From Vicinamibacteria bacterium (GTDB lineage Bacteria; Acidobacteriota; Vicinamibacteria; Fen-336; JAGNNV01): a stretch of 38,861 nucleotides of DNA. The first letter of the stretch is position 1. The number at the start of each line of letters is the position of its first letter. The notes under the pieces were generated by a model. That model did no database searches. It was not told the origin of the DNA and saw nothing but the letters and a program-made list of their open reading frames with translations. Position numbers and translations under genes: made by a program. Where the stretch lies: the NCBI GenBank assembly GCA_019694155.1, contig JAIBCN010000178.1:1-38861 (forward strand), given 5' to 3'. Below are positions 8,610-20,208 of the stretch, in pieces.

Positions 8610-8902
8610 CTTCGAGGTCAGCCGATTCGTGGATCGGATGAAAATCCGAGATCTCGAAGCAAAAAGTAAATCAAGAGAAGCCTGGGAAATCCCGCCACAG
8701 AAGCTCTGAAGCCTCCGCAAGAGGCCTCAGCGATTGGGCGAAAGATCCTTGAGCCACGCTCGATGCAGCGGATCGCATCAGGGTCCACGCCGTCAACGAA
8801 CCCTGATGCCGGTCGTGTCGCGTCGAAACCCGAGGGGTGTCGCCCTGGGGAGTGCTCCAAGGGTCTTTGAAACCTAAGTTCTTGCAGGTTTTCGAAAAGA
8901 CC
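8610..8902 (+). ncRNA. Candidate structured RNA: rpsG-fusA leader or independent small RNA
   Basis: The 418-bp rpsL-rpsG spacer (8526-8943) has no credible gene and is visibly less GC-rich than its flanks. It holds four strong inverted repeats. (1) 8610-8619 with 8650-8659, 10 bp, enclosing CGGAT-GAAA-ATCCG (8635-8648), a GNRA-capped hairpin that points to plus-strand RNA. (2) 8706-8730, 4+5 bp around one mismatch with loop CGCAA. (3) 8775-8784 with 8800-8809, a perfect 10-bp stem with a 15-base loop. (4) 8862-8902, about 14 bp with small bulges. Two segments have competing partners: 8622-8626 can pair with 8633-8637, and 8762-8766 with 8775-8779. No U-tract follows the last hairpin, so read-through into rpsG is expected. 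I recognise no tRNA, tmRNA, 6S, SRP or RNase P signature. S7 autoregulates from the much shorter spacer in E. coli, so a control role is plausible. Confidence 0.55.
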
Positions 8903-8943
8903 GTCACCAAAATCTTCGTTAGAAGTCTGGAGCGCTAAAGCAA

Positions 8944-9414
8944 ATGCCACGTCGCGGCACCGTACCGAAGCGGGATGTCCTCCCCGATCCTCTCTACAAC
9001 TCGACCCTGGTCACGAAGTTCGTGAACTGCCTGATGAACGATGGCAAGAAGTCCACCGCCCAGCAGATCATGTACGGCGCGCTCAAGGCCATCCACGAGA
9101 AGACCCAGGACGATCCCCTCAAGCTCTTCAAGAAGGCGGTCGAGAACGTGAAGCCAACGCTCGAGGTCAAGAGCCGTCGCGTGGGCGGTTCGAACTACCA
9201 GGTTCCGATCGAAGTGAACCCCAACCGCCGCAACTCCCTGGGCATCCGCTGGATCATCAGCTACGCGCGCCTCCGTTCGGAGCGCGGCATGATCAACAAG
9301 CTCTCGAACGAACTGCTGGACGCGTCGAACCTTCGTGGCGGAGCCATGAAGAAGAAGGACGACGTCCACAAGATGGCCGAGGCCAACAAGGCCTTCGCCC
9401 ACTACCGCTGGTAA
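8944..9414 (+). CDS. rpsG: 30S ribosomal protein S7
   Basis: S7 nucleates assembly of the 30S head by binding the 3' major domain of 16S rRNA and lines the E site. The 156 residues are full length, opening [10 protein letters not shown] and containing [26 protein letters not shown] and the C-terminal [18 protein letters not shown] (8929-8932) lies 11 bases before the ATG. In E. coli S7 represses its own mRNA from the rpsL-rpsG spacer; here that spacer is four times longer and highly structured, so the same logic may operate with a different RNA. fusA follows after 42 bp. Confidence 0.98.
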   Translation: MPRRGTVPKRDVLPDPLYNSTLVTKFVNCLMNDGKKSTAQQIMYGALKAIHEKTQDDPLKLFKKAVENVKPTLEVKSRRVGGSNYQVPIEVNPNRRNSLGIRWIISYARLRSERGMINKLSNELLDASNLRGGAMKKKDDVHKMAEANKAFAHYRW

Positions 9415-9456
9415 GCGGTTCCAAGAACCCTCTTAAAGGAAGCCTGAGAAACAATC

Positions 9457-11556
<2,100 letters not shown>

Positions 11557-11622
11557 GAAAGACCTCCTTCACTCTTTTTCCCTTCAGTAGAGAACCCCAA
11601 AAGTAGACCTCAGGAGCACACA

Positions 11623-12816
<1,194 letters not shown>

Positions 12817-12866
12817 CCGGGAACCCTTTCCACAGTCGACCCAAGAGAAGCGAGTCCACCAAAGCC

Positions 12867-13202
12867 ATGATGCTCAACGAGAAGATCCGGATCCGGTTGC
12901 GCGCGTTCGATTACCGCGTCCTGGATCAGTCCACGTCCGAGATCGTCGACACGGCGAAGAGGACCGGCGCGCGTGTCGCCGGTCCCATCCCGCTCCCGAC
13001 CATCAAGAACCGCTGGACCGTCCTGCGCTCGCCTCACGTCGACAAGAAGAGTCGCGAACAGTTTGAGATTCGCACCCACAAGCGAATCATCGACATCTGC
13101 GAGCCCACCCCTCAGACGGTGGACGCGTTGATGAAGCTCGATCTCCCGGCGGGCGTTGACGTCGAGATCAAGGCTTTCGGCAAGGAGCACGCTAGAACGT
13201 AA
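12867..13202 (+). CDS. rpsJ: 30S ribosomal protein S10
   Basis: S10 is part of the 30S head and, as NusE, also joins transcription antitermination complexes with Nus[17 protein letters not shown] opens the fold, GPIPLPT and RTHKRIIDI are the classic central motifs, and the C-terminus GVDVEIK is normal; 111 residues. Two Met codons occur in tandem at the start. Only 50 bp separate it from tuf, too little for the L4-binding S10 leader known in Enterobacteria, so the regulatory arrangement must differ. Confidence 0.98.
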   Translation: MMLNEKIRIRLRAFDYRVLDQSTSEIVDTAKRTGARVAGPIPLPTIKNRWTVLRSPHVDKKSREQFEIRTHKRIIDICEPTPQTVDALMKLDLPAGVDVEIKAFGKEHART

Positions 13203-13218
13203 GGAGAGTGTCGCCAGG

Positions 13219-13240
13219 CGGGTCCCCTTCCTGGGATCCG
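13219..13240 (+). promoter_or_regulatory. Hairpin in the rpsJ-rplC spacer, downstream of an orphan Shine-Dalgarno
   Basis: CGGGTCCC (13219-13226) pairs with GGGATCCG (13233-13240), 8 bp with one G-U, around a six-base loop. Directly upstream, at 13201-13206, is a perfect AAGGAG that no start codon uses at normal distance; the rplC ATG is 52 bases further on. Confidence 0.4.
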
Positions 13241-13258
13241 GTCGAGCGAACAATCACG

Positions 13259-13906
13259 ATGCCAGTTCAGGGAATCATCGCAAAAAAGGTCGGCATGACC
13301 CAGGTCTACGGAAAGGACGGCAGGGCGATCCCTGCCACCGTCCTCACCGCGGGGCCCTGCGTCGTCGTCGAGCGGAAAACCACCGCGAAACACGGCTACT
13401 CGGCTGTCCAGGTCGGCTTTGTCGAAGACAAGCGAGTGAAGCACACCACCAAGCCCATGCAGGGTCATTTCAAGAAGGCGGGCATCCCGCCGACGCGCGT
13501 GACCCGCGAGTTCCGCGTTCCGGAGGCCGAGGCCATCAACCCCGGCGACAAGGTGAACGTCTCCCTCTTCGGACCGGGCGACAAGGTCAGCATCACCGGG
13601 ACCAGCAAGGGCAAGGGCTTCGCGGGCGTGGTGAAGCGTCACCACTTCGCGGGCGGCGACGGAACCCACGGTTCCATGTTCCACCGGGCTCCCGGCGGCA
13701 TCGGCGCCTCGGCCTTCCCCTCGCGCGTCATCAAGGGCCTGCGGGCGGCCGGCCACATGGGCGACGAGACCGTCACCACCAGGAACATCCAGGTGGTCGA
13801 GATCGACGCTGAGAACAACCTCCTGGTCGTCAAGGGTGCGGTTCCCGGGTCCATCTCCTCCTACGTCGTCGTTCACAAGGCCGGCACTCGCCGGGCCGGA
13901 AAGTAA
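13259..13906 (+). CDS. rplC: 50S ribosomal protein L3
   Basis: L3 reaches toward the peptidyl transferase centre and is an early 50S assembly protein. From the ATG at 13259 the protein is 215 residues and starts [17 protein letters not shown], as L3 should. The frame extends to a GTG at 13208, which would add 17 residues unlike any L3 N-terminus I know; its AAGGAG is only one base away, too close to use. The central loop [20 protein letters not shown] and [17 protein letters not shown] are diagnostic. Nine bases separate it from rplD. Confidence 0.97.
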   Translation: MPVQGIIAKKVGMTQVYGKDGRAIPATVLTAGPCVVVERKTTAKHGYSAVQVGFVEDKRVKHTTKPMQGHFKKAGIPPTRVTREFRVPEAEAINPGDKVNVSLFGPGDKVSITGTSKGKGFAGVVKRHHFAGGDGTHGSMFHRAPGGIGASAFPSRVIKGLRAAGHMGDETVTTRNIQVVEIDAENNLLVVKGAVPGSISSYVVVHKAGTRRAGK

Positions 13907-13915
13907 GGGGCTCTC

Positions 13916-14746
13916 ATGGCTGATACCAAGAAAGCCGCCCCCAAGGCGAAGGCGGAAAAGCCGGTGAAGGCCGCCGCCCCCAAGGCCAAGGCTCCTGCCG
14001 CCGCGAAGCCCGCGAAGGCCGCGCCCGTGAAGGCGGCGAAGCCTGCGAAGGCCGAAAAGCCCGCCAAGGTCGCGAAGGCGAAGGCCGAACCCAAGGTCGC
14101 GGTTCCCATGAAGACCGCGGAAGGCGCCGCCATCGTCCTGGGCGCCAACGGGAAGGCCGCCGGGGAAGTGAAGCTCGCTCCCTCGGTGTTCGAGCTGCGC
14201 CCCAACGATCACCTCCTCTATGAGGCGGTCAAGCTCTATCGCGCCGGCGCGCGCTCAGGCACGCACCAGACCAAGAGCCGCGGCGACGTGTCGGGTTCCG
14301 GCAAGAAGCCCTGGAAGCAGAAGGGCACCGGTCAGGCCCGGGTCGGCGAGAAGCGGACGCCTCTGTGGCGTCACGGCGGCACGGTCTTCGGGCCCACGCC
14401 GCGCGATTACTCCTACTCGATGCCGAAGAAGGCGCTCACCGCCGCTCTTCGTCAGGCCCTGTCCACCAAGAACCGTACGGGTTCCCTCCGCGTCGTCGAG
14501 TCGATCCGGGTCGACGAGCCCAAGACCAAGGCCCTGAAGGCCGCGATCGACGCGCTCAATTTCGACGGCAAGACCATCTACGTGGAGAGCGAGCCGTCCG
14601 ACGCCCTCCTCCTCTCGAGCCGCAACCTCCCGGGCTTCCGGGTGATCGAGACCTCGCACCTGACCGTTTACGACATCCTCAACTGCAAGACGCTCGCGGT
14701 CTCCACCGCGGCCCTCTCGCGACTTGAAGAGAGACTCGCCCGATGA
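13916..14746 (+). CDS. rplD: 50S ribosomal protein L4 with a long Ala/Lys/Pro-rich N-terminal extension
   Basis: L4 binds domain I of 23S rRNA and its loop lines the peptide exit tunnel. The protein is 276 residues against about 205 in most bacteria. Residues 1-64 are a low-complexity run of AK, PAK and KAA repeats resembling histone H1 tails; the L4 fold starts later, with VFELRPNDHLLYEAVKLYRA. The tunnel-loop signature is intact (GSGKKPWKQKGTGQARVG followed by RTPLWRHGGTVFGP). The ATG at 13916 is nine bases after rplC and the extension is in frame without interruption. A shorter start at the Met near residue 65 (14108) exists but has no Shine-Dalgarno. The stop overlaps rplW by 4 bp. Confidence 0.96.
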   Translation: MADTKKAAPKAKAEKPVKAAAPKAKAPAAAKPAKAAPVKAAKPAKAEKPAKVAKAKAEPKVAVPMKTAEGAAIVLGANGKAAGEVKLAPSVFELRPNDHLLYEAVKLYRAGARSGTHQTKSRGDVSGSGKKPWKQKGTGQARVGEKRTPLWRHGGTVFGPTPRDYSYSMPKKALTAALRQALSTKNRTGSLRVVESIRVDEPKTKALKAAIDALNFDGKTIYVESEPSDALLLSSRNLPGFRVIETSHLTVYDILNCKTLAVSTAALSRLEERLAR

Positions 14747-15036
14747 AGACCATGTTTGAAGTCATCCGTCGTCCGCTCGTGACGGAGAAGACCACGGTAC
14801 AAAAGGAGACGATCCGCACCCTCGCCTTCGAAGTGCATCGCGATGCCACCAAGCCCGAGATCAAGAAGGCGGTGGAGAAGCTCTTCAGCGTGAAGGTCGA
14901 CCAGGTACGCGTGGCCAACATGCCGGGCAAGCTCCGCCGCCAGGGCCGCTACCAGGGCCACCGTCCCGACTGGAAGAAGGCGTACGTCCTCCTCAAAGAG
15001 GGCGAGAAGATGATCGAGTTCCACGAAGCTATCTAA
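14743..15036 (+). CDS. rplW: 50S ribosomal protein L23
   Basis: L23 lies at the tunnel exit and is the docking site for trigger factor and SRP. The 97 residues match the compact bacterial form. [13 protein letters not shown] opens the protein, [20 protein letters not shown] is the core, [21 protein letters not shown] is the extended loop, and [16 protein letters not shown] ends it. The start overlaps the rplD stop as ATGA, so the two are translationally coupled. Confidence 0.98.
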   Translation: MKTMFEVIRRPLVTEKTTVQKETIRTLAFEVHRDATKPEIKKAVEKLFSVKVDQVRVANMPGKLRRQGRYQGHRPDWKKAYVLLKEGEKMIEFHEAI

Positions 15037-15059
15037 GGCTGACGTCTAGAAGAAATCCA

Positions 15060-15881
15060 ATGGCTCTAAAGACCTACGGTTCCTATACCCCCAGCCGCCG
15101 CGTCATGGCGACTCCCGCGTTCGAGGAGATCACCAAGACCCGTCCCGAGAAGGGGCTCACCGAGCCCCTGCGGAGGTCGGGCGGCCGCGACTCGCGCGGA
15201 CGCCTCACCATCCGGTTCAGAGGGGGCGGTCACAAGCGGCGCTACCGCGTCATCGACTTCAAGCGCAACAAGGACGGCATCACCGCGAAGGTTGCGGCGA
15301 TCGAATACGACCCCAACCGTTCGGCGCGTCTCGCCCTCCTGCATTACACCGACGGCGAGAAGGCTTACATCCTCTGCCCCGACGGCCTGACTGTGGGGAA
15401 GACCGTCATCTCGGGCGAAGGCGCCGACATCCTGCCCGGAAACGCCATGGCGATCCAGCAGATCCCCGCCGGCACCATCATCCACAACATCGAACTGCGC
15501 CCCGGCAAGGGCGCGCAGATGGTCCGCTCCGCGGGTGTGGGCGCCCAGCTCGTGGCCAAAGAGGGCGACTACTCGCAGATCAAGCTGCCGTCGGGCGAGA
15601 TCCGCAAGGTCCACGTGCTGTGCAAGGCGACCATCGGGCAGGTGGGCAACGCCGAGCACAAGAACGTGAAGCACGGCAAGGCCGGCCGCAAGCGCTGGCT
15701 GGGCAAGAAGCCTCACAACCGGGGCGTCTCCATGAACCCGGTCGACCACCCGCATGGCGGCGGCGAAGGCCGCACCTCCGGCGGCCGTCATCCGGTGACC
15801 CCGTGGGGCAAGCCCACCAAGGGAGCCAAGACGCGGCGCAACAAGCGCACGCAATCCATGATCGTGAAGAGGCGGAAGTAG
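15060..15881 (+). CDS. rplB: 50S ribosomal protein L2
   Basis: L2 supports subunit association and peptidyl transferase centre architecture. The 273 residues are full length. [15 protein letters not shown] and [16 protein letters not shown] lie in the N-terminal RNA-binding domain; the conserved histidine region [14 protein letters not shown] and the basic tail [16 protein letters not shown] are intact. It sits between rplW (23 bp) and rpsS (7 bp), the standard S10-operon order. Confidence 0.98.
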   Translation: MALKTYGSYTPSRRVMATPAFEEITKTRPEKGLTEPLRRSGGRDSRGRLTIRFRGGGHKRRYRVIDFKRNKDGITAKVAAIEYDPNRSARLALLHYTDGEKAYILCPDGLTVGKTVISGEGADILPGNAMAIQQIPAGTIIHNIELRPGKGAQMVRSAGVGAQLVAKEGDYSQIKLPSGEIRKVHVLCKATIGQVGNAEHKNVKHGKAGRKRWLGKKPHNRGVSMNPVDHPHGGGEGRTSGGRHPVTPWGKPTKGAKTRRNKRTQSMIVKRRK

Positions 15882-15888
15882 GACTTCA

Positions 15889-16200
15889 ATGGCTAGATCA
15901 ACCACCAAGGGTCCGTTCATCGACGGCCACCTGCTCAAGAAGGTCGAAGAGCAGAACAAGACCAACGACAAGAAGGTCATCAAGACCTGGTCGCGCCGCT
16001 CCACCATCTTCCCGGAGATGGTGGGCAACACCATCGCCGTCTACAACGGGAAGAAGTTCGTCCCGGTGTACGTCTCCGAGAACATGGTCGGGCACAAGCT
16101 CGGCGAGTTCTCGCCCACCCGCACCTTTAAGAGCCACTCTTCGAAGGTCGAGAAGGTGGCGAAGACGGCCGCGGCCGCGGCTCCCGGCGGAAAGGCCTAA
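15889..16200 (+). CDS. rpsS: 30S ribosomal protein S19
   Basis: S19 is in the 30S head, pairs with S13 and contacts the 50S through bridge B1. It opens [19 protein letters not shown], followed by [39 protein letters not shown] and FKSHSS, all conserved. At 103 residues it is longer than the usual ~92 because of a C-terminal tail of Lys and Ala ([14 protein letters not shown]), one of several Ala/Lys-rich tails on ribosomal proteins in this locus. Confidence 0.98.
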   Translation: MARSTTKGPFIDGHLLKKVEEQNKTNDKKVIKTWSRRSTIFPEMVGNTIAVYNGKKFVPVYVSENMVGHKLGEFSPTRTFKSHSSKVEKVAKTAAAAAPGGKA

Positions 16201-16206
16201 CCCACC

Positions 16207-16563
16207 ATGCTCGAAGTCAAGGCTGAAGCCAAATACATCCGCACCTCGGCCCAGAAGACCGGCCTCGTGCTTGCGACCATCCGCGGCAAGTCGGTGAGCG
16301 ACGCCATCGCGACCCTCCAGTTCTCGGAGAAGAAGGTGGCGAAGAGCGTCGAGAAGGTGCTCCGGTCCGCGATCGCGAACGCCACTCAGGAAGCCGAGCG
16401 CGTTCAGCAGCGTCGCCTCGACGAAGAGGATCTCGTGGTCTCGCAGGCGTACGCGAACCAGGGCCCGTCCTTCAAGCGCGTCCGTCCCGCTCCCATGGGC
16501 CGCGCGTATCAAACGATCAAGCGCACCACTCACATCGTGGTTCATCTGGCGGAAAAGGAATAA
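16207..16563 (+). CDS. rplV: 50S ribosomal protein L22
   Basis: L22 contacts all six 23S domains and its beta hairpin forms part of the exit-tunnel constriction with L4. The 118-residue protein has [13 protein letters not shown] near the N-terminus, [22 protein letters not shown] in the helical core, and the hairpin region [21 protein letters not shown]. Nothing suggests macrolide-resistance deletions in the hairpin. Six bases separate it from both neighbours. Confidence 0.98.
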   Translation: MLEVKAEAKYIRTSAQKTGLVLATIRGKSVSDAIATLQFSEKKVAKSVEKVLRSAIANATQEAERVQQRRLDEEDLVVSQAYANQGPSFKRVRPAPMGRAYQTIKRTTHIVVHLAEKE

Positions 16564-16569
16564 CCGACC

Positions 16570-17253
16570 ATGGGTCAAAAAGTTCACCCCACGGGCCTGC
16601 GGCTCGGATACAACAAGCCCTGGCGCAGCCGCTGGTTCGCCGCGGCCGATTACGCCAAGCTCCTTCATGAGGATCTGAAGCTCAAGAAGGACCTGAAGGC
16701 GCGCTTCCAGCATGCGGGGGTCGCCAAGATCGAGATCGAGCGCGCCACCAACAAGCTGAAGGTCGGCATCTTCACTTCGCGGCCGGGCATCATCATCGGC
16801 AAGAAGGGCCAGGAAGTCGAGAAGCTCAAGCAGGAGCTCCAGAAGAAGACGGGCAAGGAGGTCTTCATCAACATCCAGGAGATCCTCAAGCCCGAGCTCG
16901 ACGCCCAGCTCGTGTCCGAGTCGGTCTCCGGCCAGCTCGAGAAGCGCATCGCCTTCCGCCGCGCCATGAGGAAGGCGGTCGAATCCGCTCTCCGCTTCGG
17001 GGCCAAGGGCATCAAGATCCGCGTCTCCGGCCGGTTGAACGGCGCCGAGATCGCGCGGTCCGAGTGGTACCTGCACGGCCAGCTGCCGCTGCACACCATC
17101 CGCGCCGACATCGACTACGGCTTCTCCGAGGCTAAGACCACGTATGGCCGCATCGGCGTGAAGTGCTGGATCTACAACGGCGAGTCCGAGCCGGTTTCGG
17201 CGCGCAGCCGCAACCTGGCCCAGGCTGGTTCGACGCTCGGAGCGGGGGTCTAG
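16570..17253 (+). CDS. rpsC: 30S ribosomal protein S3
   Basis: S3 lines the mRNA entry tunnel and has helicase activity with S4 and S5. The 227 residues contain [19 protein letters not shown] at the N-terminus, a type II KH domain with the RNA-binding loop [12 protein letters not shown] (about 73-84), and the C-terminal domain with [31 protein letters not shown] split over its strands. Length and order are standard for an S10 operon. Confidence 0.98.
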   Translation: MGQKVHPTGLRLGYNKPWRSRWFAAADYAKLLHEDLKLKKDLKARFQHAGVAKIEIERATNKLKVGIFTSRPGIIIGKKGQEVEKLKQELQKKTGKEVFINIQEILKPELDAQLVSESVSGQLEKRIAFRRAMRKAVESALRFGAKGIKIRVSGRLNGAEIARSEWYLHGQLPLHTIRADIDYGFSEAKTTYGRIGVKCWIYNGESEPVSARSRNLAQAGSTLGAGV

Positions 17254-17257
17254 AACC

Positions 17258-17683
17258 ATGCTGATGCCCAAGAAGGTCAAGTACCGCAAGCAGCAGCGCG
17301 GAAAGCGGGCCGGGAAGGCCTGGTCGGGTAGCTCGGTGTCGTTCGGCGACTTCGGTCTCAAGGCCACGGAAGTGGCGTGGGTGACCGACCGCCAGATCGA
17401 GGCCGCGCGCATCGCCATCTCGCGCCACGTCAAGCGCGAGGGCCGCATGTGGATCCGCATCTTCCCGGACAAGCCGGTCACCAAGAAGCCACAGGAAACT
17501 CGAATGGGCAAAGGCAAGGGTGCGCCCGACCACTGGGTCGCGGTGGTCAAGCCCGGCCGCGTGCTCTACGAGATGGAAGGCGTGAGCGAGGAGATGGCGA
17601 AGGAAGCCTTCCGGCTCGCCGCTCACAAGCTCAACGTGAAGACGAAGTTCGTCCGCCGATTCGAGATGGAAGTGACGAGGTAA
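17258..17683 (+). CDS. rplP: 50S ribosomal protein L16
   Basis: L16 is a late-assembling 50S protein that helps position A-site t[19 protein letters not shown] matches the usual MLxPKRxKxRKxxRG start, so the first of two nearby ATGs is chosen; 141 residues. [12 protein letters not shown] and the Arg loop RMGKGKGAP are conserved, followed by [14 protein letters not shown]. The Arg in this loop is the residue hydroxylated by YcfD in E. coli. Four bases after rpsC. Confidence 0.98.
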   Translation: MLMPKKVKYRKQQRGKRAGKAWSGSSVSFGDFGLKATEVAWVTDRQIEAARIAISRHVKREGRMWIRIFPDKPVTKKPQETRMGKGKGAPDHWVAVVKPGRVLYEMEGVSEEMAKEAFRLAAHKLNVKTKFVRRFEMEVTR

Positions 17684-17690
17684 TCCTGCG

Positions 17691-17891
17691 GTGAAAATCG
17701 AGAAACTCAGAGAAATGGCCCCCGAGGCCCTGGCCGCCCTGGAGAAGGAGCAGCGCGAGAAGATCTTCAAGCTGCGCTTCCAGCACTCGATGGGGCAGCT
17801 GGAGAGTTCCGCCTCCAGGCGGACCAGCAAGCGCGACCTCGCCCGGACGCTGACCATTGCGGCCGAGAAGCGGCGCGCGGCCAAGGCGTAG
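17691..17891 (+). CDS. rpmC: 50S ribosomal protein L29
   Basis: Small two-helix protein next to L23 at the tunnel exit. GTG start at 17691, 66 residues: KIEKLREMAPEALAALEKE is helix one and the LRFQHSMGQLE segment followed by RTSKRDLARTLTI is the conserved L29 core. Seven bases after rplP and sixteen before rpsQ, the normal L16-L29-S17 order. Confidence 0.97.
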   Translation: MKIEKLREMAPEALAALEKEQREKIFKLRFQHSMGQLESSASRRTSKRDLARTLTIAAEKRRAAKA

Positions 17892-17907
17892 GAAATAAGG
17901 AAACGTC

Positions 17908-18207
17908 ATGACAGCCCCCCAGACCCAGTCGACAGCCCCGGCCGAAAAAGAGCGCCGCCAGAACACCAAGGTGGGTGTGGTCATCTCCGACAAGATGGAG
18001 AAGACCCGCACCATCGCGGTCCAGCGGTCGGTTCGCCACCCCTTCTACAAGAAGATCATCCGCCGCACCTCCACCTTCCACGCCCACGACGAGAAGAACG
18101 TCTCCAAGGCGGGGGACACCGTGAAGATCGTGGAAACGCGTCCGCTCTCCAAGCTGAAGCGTTGGCGCCTGGTCGAGGTCCTGAACAAGGCGAAGGTCAC
18201 GGAGTAA
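17908..18207 (+). CDS. rpsQ: 30S ribosomal protein S17
   Basis: S17 is a primary 16S-binding OB-fold protein of the 30S body. VGVVISDKMEKTRTIAV, RHPFYKKIIRRTSTFHAHDE and DTVKIVETRPLSKLKRWRLVEV are all signature stretches. The 99 residues include an extra N-terminal segment of about 18 residues rich in Thr, Pro, Gln and Ala before the fold begins. An ATG at the fold start is not available, so the extension is probably real. Confidence 0.98.
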   Translation: MTAPQTQSTAPAEKERRQNTKVGVVISDKMEKTRTIAVQRSVRHPFYKKIIRRTSTFHAHDEKNVSKAGDTVKIVETRPLSKLKRWRLVEVLNKAKVTE

Positions 18208-18210
18208 GCC

Positions 18211-18585
18211 ATGATTCAAATGAGAACCGTCCTGGACGTGGCCGACAACTCGGGAGCGCGCCGCATTTCGTGCATCCTCCCGGTCGGCAACGCCACCGGC
18301 CGCTACGCCGGCCTCGGTGACATCATCACCGCCAACGTCAAGGAGTCGACCCCCGAAGCCCCCGACAACGTCAAGAAGGGCAAGGTGGTGAAGGCCGTGA
18401 TCGTGCGGGTGAAGAAGGAGCAGCGCCGCAAGGATGGCTCCTACATCCGCTTCGACCGCAACGCCGCCGTCCTCATCAAGGAAGACAACGAGCCCGTGGG
18501 CACGCGCGTCTTCGGGCCGGTGGCCCGCGAACTGCGCGACCGCAAGTTCATGAAGATCGTCTCCCTCGCCCCCGAGGTTCTCTAG
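18211..18585 (+). CDS. rplN: 50S ribosomal protein L14
   Basis: L14 forms intersubunit bridges B5 and B8 and is the docking site of the silencing factor Rsf[22 protein letters not shown] is the conserved N-terminus, with [27 protein letters not shown] and [13 protein letters not shown] following; 124 residues. It begins three bases after rpsQ, as at the start of the spc group in most bacteria, but with no promoter gap. Confidence 0.98.
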   Translation: MIQMRTVLDVADNSGARRISCILPVGNATGRYAGLGDIITANVKESTPEAPDNVKKGKVVKAVIVRVKKEQRRKDGSYIRFDRNAAVLIKEDNEPVGTRVFGPVARELRDRKFMKIVSLAPEVL

Positions 18586-18613
18586 GTCACAAAGGCTTCA
18601 GACAAATAACACC

Positions 18614-18994
18614 ATGGCATTCAGGTTTTCCCGTAAGAACGGTCCCAAGAAGGTGGAGAAGATCCGCCTTCGCAAGGGCGACCTTGTCGAGGTGCTCACC
18701 GGCAAAGACCGGAAGAAGCGCGGCAAGATTCTCGAAGTCGATCGCTCCACCGGACGGGTCATCGTCCAGGGCGTGCAGATGGTCATGCGCCACACCCGCC
18801 CCAATCCCCAGCGGAACATCAAGGGCGGCATCGCCGAGCGCGAAGGCTCGGTGCACGCCTCCAACGTGATGGTCGTGGCCCCCGAGAACAACAAGCGCTC
18901 GCGCCTGGGTTCGAAGGTGGTGCCTGGCGACGTCGAAGGCAAGACCAAGCGGGTCCGGGTGGCCATCAAGACCGGTGAGGTACTCGACAAATGA
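18614..18994 (+). CDS. rplX: 50S ribosomal protein L24
   Basis: L24 initiates 50S assembly by binding the 5' end of 23S rRNA. The KOW motif lies in [20 protein letters not shown] (about 20-39), followed by [20 protein letters not shown] and [12 protein letters not shown]. At 126 residues it exceeds the usual ~104, with about 15 extra basic residues before the KOW region and a longer C-terminus. The stop overlaps rplE by 4 bp. Confidence 0.97.
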   Translation: MAFRFSRKNGPKKVEKIRLRKGDLVEVLTGKDRKKRGKILEVDRSTGRVIVQGVQMVMRHTRPNPQRNIKGGIAEREGSVHASNVMVVAPENNKRSRLGSKVVPGDVEGKTKRVRVAIKTGEVLDK

Positions 18995-19533
18995 GCGCGC
19001 GTCTCAAGGAAGCGTACACAAAGACGGTGGTTCCGCACCTCATGAAGGAGGGCGGCTACAAGAACGTCATGGCGGTGCCCCGGCTCAAGAGCGTGGTGCT
19101 GAACATGGGGGTCGGCGAAGCCACCCAGAACATCAAGATCCTCGATGCCGCCGCCGAGGAGCTCGGCCGCATCGTCGGCCAGAAGCCGGCCATCCGGAGG
19201 TCCCGCAAGGCGATCGCTGCGTTCAAGGTTCGCGAGGGCATGCCCATCGCCGCCACCGTCACCCTGCGGGGCGACCGGATGTTCGAGTTCGTCGACCGCC
19301 TCTTCAACATCGCTCTGCCCCGCGTCCGGGACTTCCGCGGTGTCTCCAACAACGCCTTCGACGGGCGGGGGAACTACACCCTCGGCCTCAAGGACCAGAT
19401 CATTTTTCCGGAGATCGACTACGCCAAGGTCGAGAAACTCCGCGGCATGAACGTCACCTTCGTCACGACGGCGAATACCGACGCGGAGGGCAGGGCACTG
19501 CTCAAGGCGCTCGGCATGCCCTTCAGAAGTTAG
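18991..19533 (+). CDS. rplE: 50S ribosomal protein L5
   Basis: L5 binds 5S rRNA with L18 and contacts S13 in bridge B1b. The 180 residues are standard. [56 protein letters not shown] and [11 protein letters not shown] are conserved, ending with the [16 protein letters not shown] region. The ATG overlaps the rplX TGA, so the two are coupled. Confidence 0.98.
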   Translation: MSARLKEAYTKTVVPHLMKEGGYKNVMAVPRLKSVVLNMGVGEATQNIKILDAAAEELGRIVGQKPAIRRSRKAIAAFKVREGMPIAATVTLRGDRMFEFVDRLFNIALPRVRDFRGVSNNAFDGRGNYTLGLKDQIIFPEIDYAKVEKLRGMNVTFVTTANTDAEGRALLKALGMPFRS

Positions 19534-19553
19534 TTCTTTAGGAGAAACCCTTC

Positions 19554-19739
19554 GTGGCCAAGACCTCGCTCATTGCAAAGTCGCTCAGGAAACCGAAGTT
19601 CCCGGTTCGGGCCTACACGCGCTGCCGCCGTTGCGGCCGTTCGCGTGGGTATCTCAGGAAGTTCGAAATGTGCCGTATCTGCTTCCGTCAGCTCGCGCTC
19701 GCCGGGGACATCCCCGGTGTGGTCAAGGCGAGTTGGTAG
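19554..19739 (+). CDS. rpsN: 30S ribosomal protein S14, zinc-binding type
   Basis: S14 completes the 30S head next to S10 and S3. This is the short 61-residue form with a four-Cys zinc ribbon: CRRC and, 16 residues after, CRIC. GTG start at 19554. The short Zn form (sometimes called rpsZ or type Z) implies no zinc-independent paralogue in this position. Spacing of 20 bp from rplE and 39 bp to rpsH is normal. Confidence 0.97.
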   Translation: MAKTSLIAKSLRKPKFPVRAYTRCRRCGRSRGYLRKFEMCRICFRQLALAGDIPGVVKASW

Positions 19740-19778
19740 GTTCCAAACGGTAAAGGCCTCTTAAGGTAAGCAAAGCTC

Positions 19779-20201
19779 ATGAATATGACCGACCCCATCG
19801 GGGACATGCTCACACGCATCCGCAACGGTGTGCGGGCGCGCGCGCCCAAAGTCGACGTGCCGGCCTCCCGCCTGAAGACGGAGATCGCCAAGATCCTCAA
19901 GGAAGAAGGCTATATCGCCAACTTCAAGCCGAGCGACCCCAAGGCCGCCGCCACGCCGGACGCGAAGAAGCCGCAGGTGATCCGGATCTATCTCCGCTAC
20001 GGGCCGAATCTCGAGAAAGTCATCACCGACCTCCAGCGAGTATCCAAGCCCGGCTGCCGCATCTACTGCCGGAAGGACGGGATTCCCCGCGTCTACGGCG
20101 GCCTTGGCATCAACATCCTCTCGACCCCCAAGGGCCTCATGACCGGTCGCGCCGCCACCCAGGCCGGCGTGGGCGGCGAGATCCTCTGCAACGTCTGGTA
20201 A
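19779..20201 (+). CDS. rpsH: 30S ribosomal protein S8
   Basis: S8 binds the central domain of 16S rRNA and, in E. coli, represses spc translation. MNMTDPIGDMLTRIRNG is the typical start, so the first of two nearby ATGs is used. The C-terminal motifs RVSKPGCRIYCR, GIPRVYGGLGINILSTPKG and the final GGEILCNVW are conserved. The 140 residues include a small insertion, SDPKAAATPDAKK, in the middle loop. Confidence 0.98.
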   Translation: MNMTDPIGDMLTRIRNGVRARAPKVDVPASRLKTEIAKILKEEGYIANFKPSDPKAAATPDAKKPQVIRIYLRYGPNLEKVITDLQRVSKPGCRIYCRKDGIPRVYGGLGINILSTPKGLMTGRAATQAGVGGEILCNVW

Positions 20202-20208
20202 CCGATCC

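Noticed and set aside
8526..8943. tmRNA, RNase P RNA, 6S, SRP RNA or tRNA in the spacer
   Set aside because: No tRNA T-loop, no tag-peptide reading frame ending in LAA, no GAGGAAAGTCC-type core and no SRP loop were found by eye.
8618..8950. 110-residue minus-strand frame in the rpsL-rpsG spacer
   Set aside because: Lacks the locus codon bias, has no Shine-Dalgarno or motif, runs into rpsG, and coincides with RNA-like inverted repeats.
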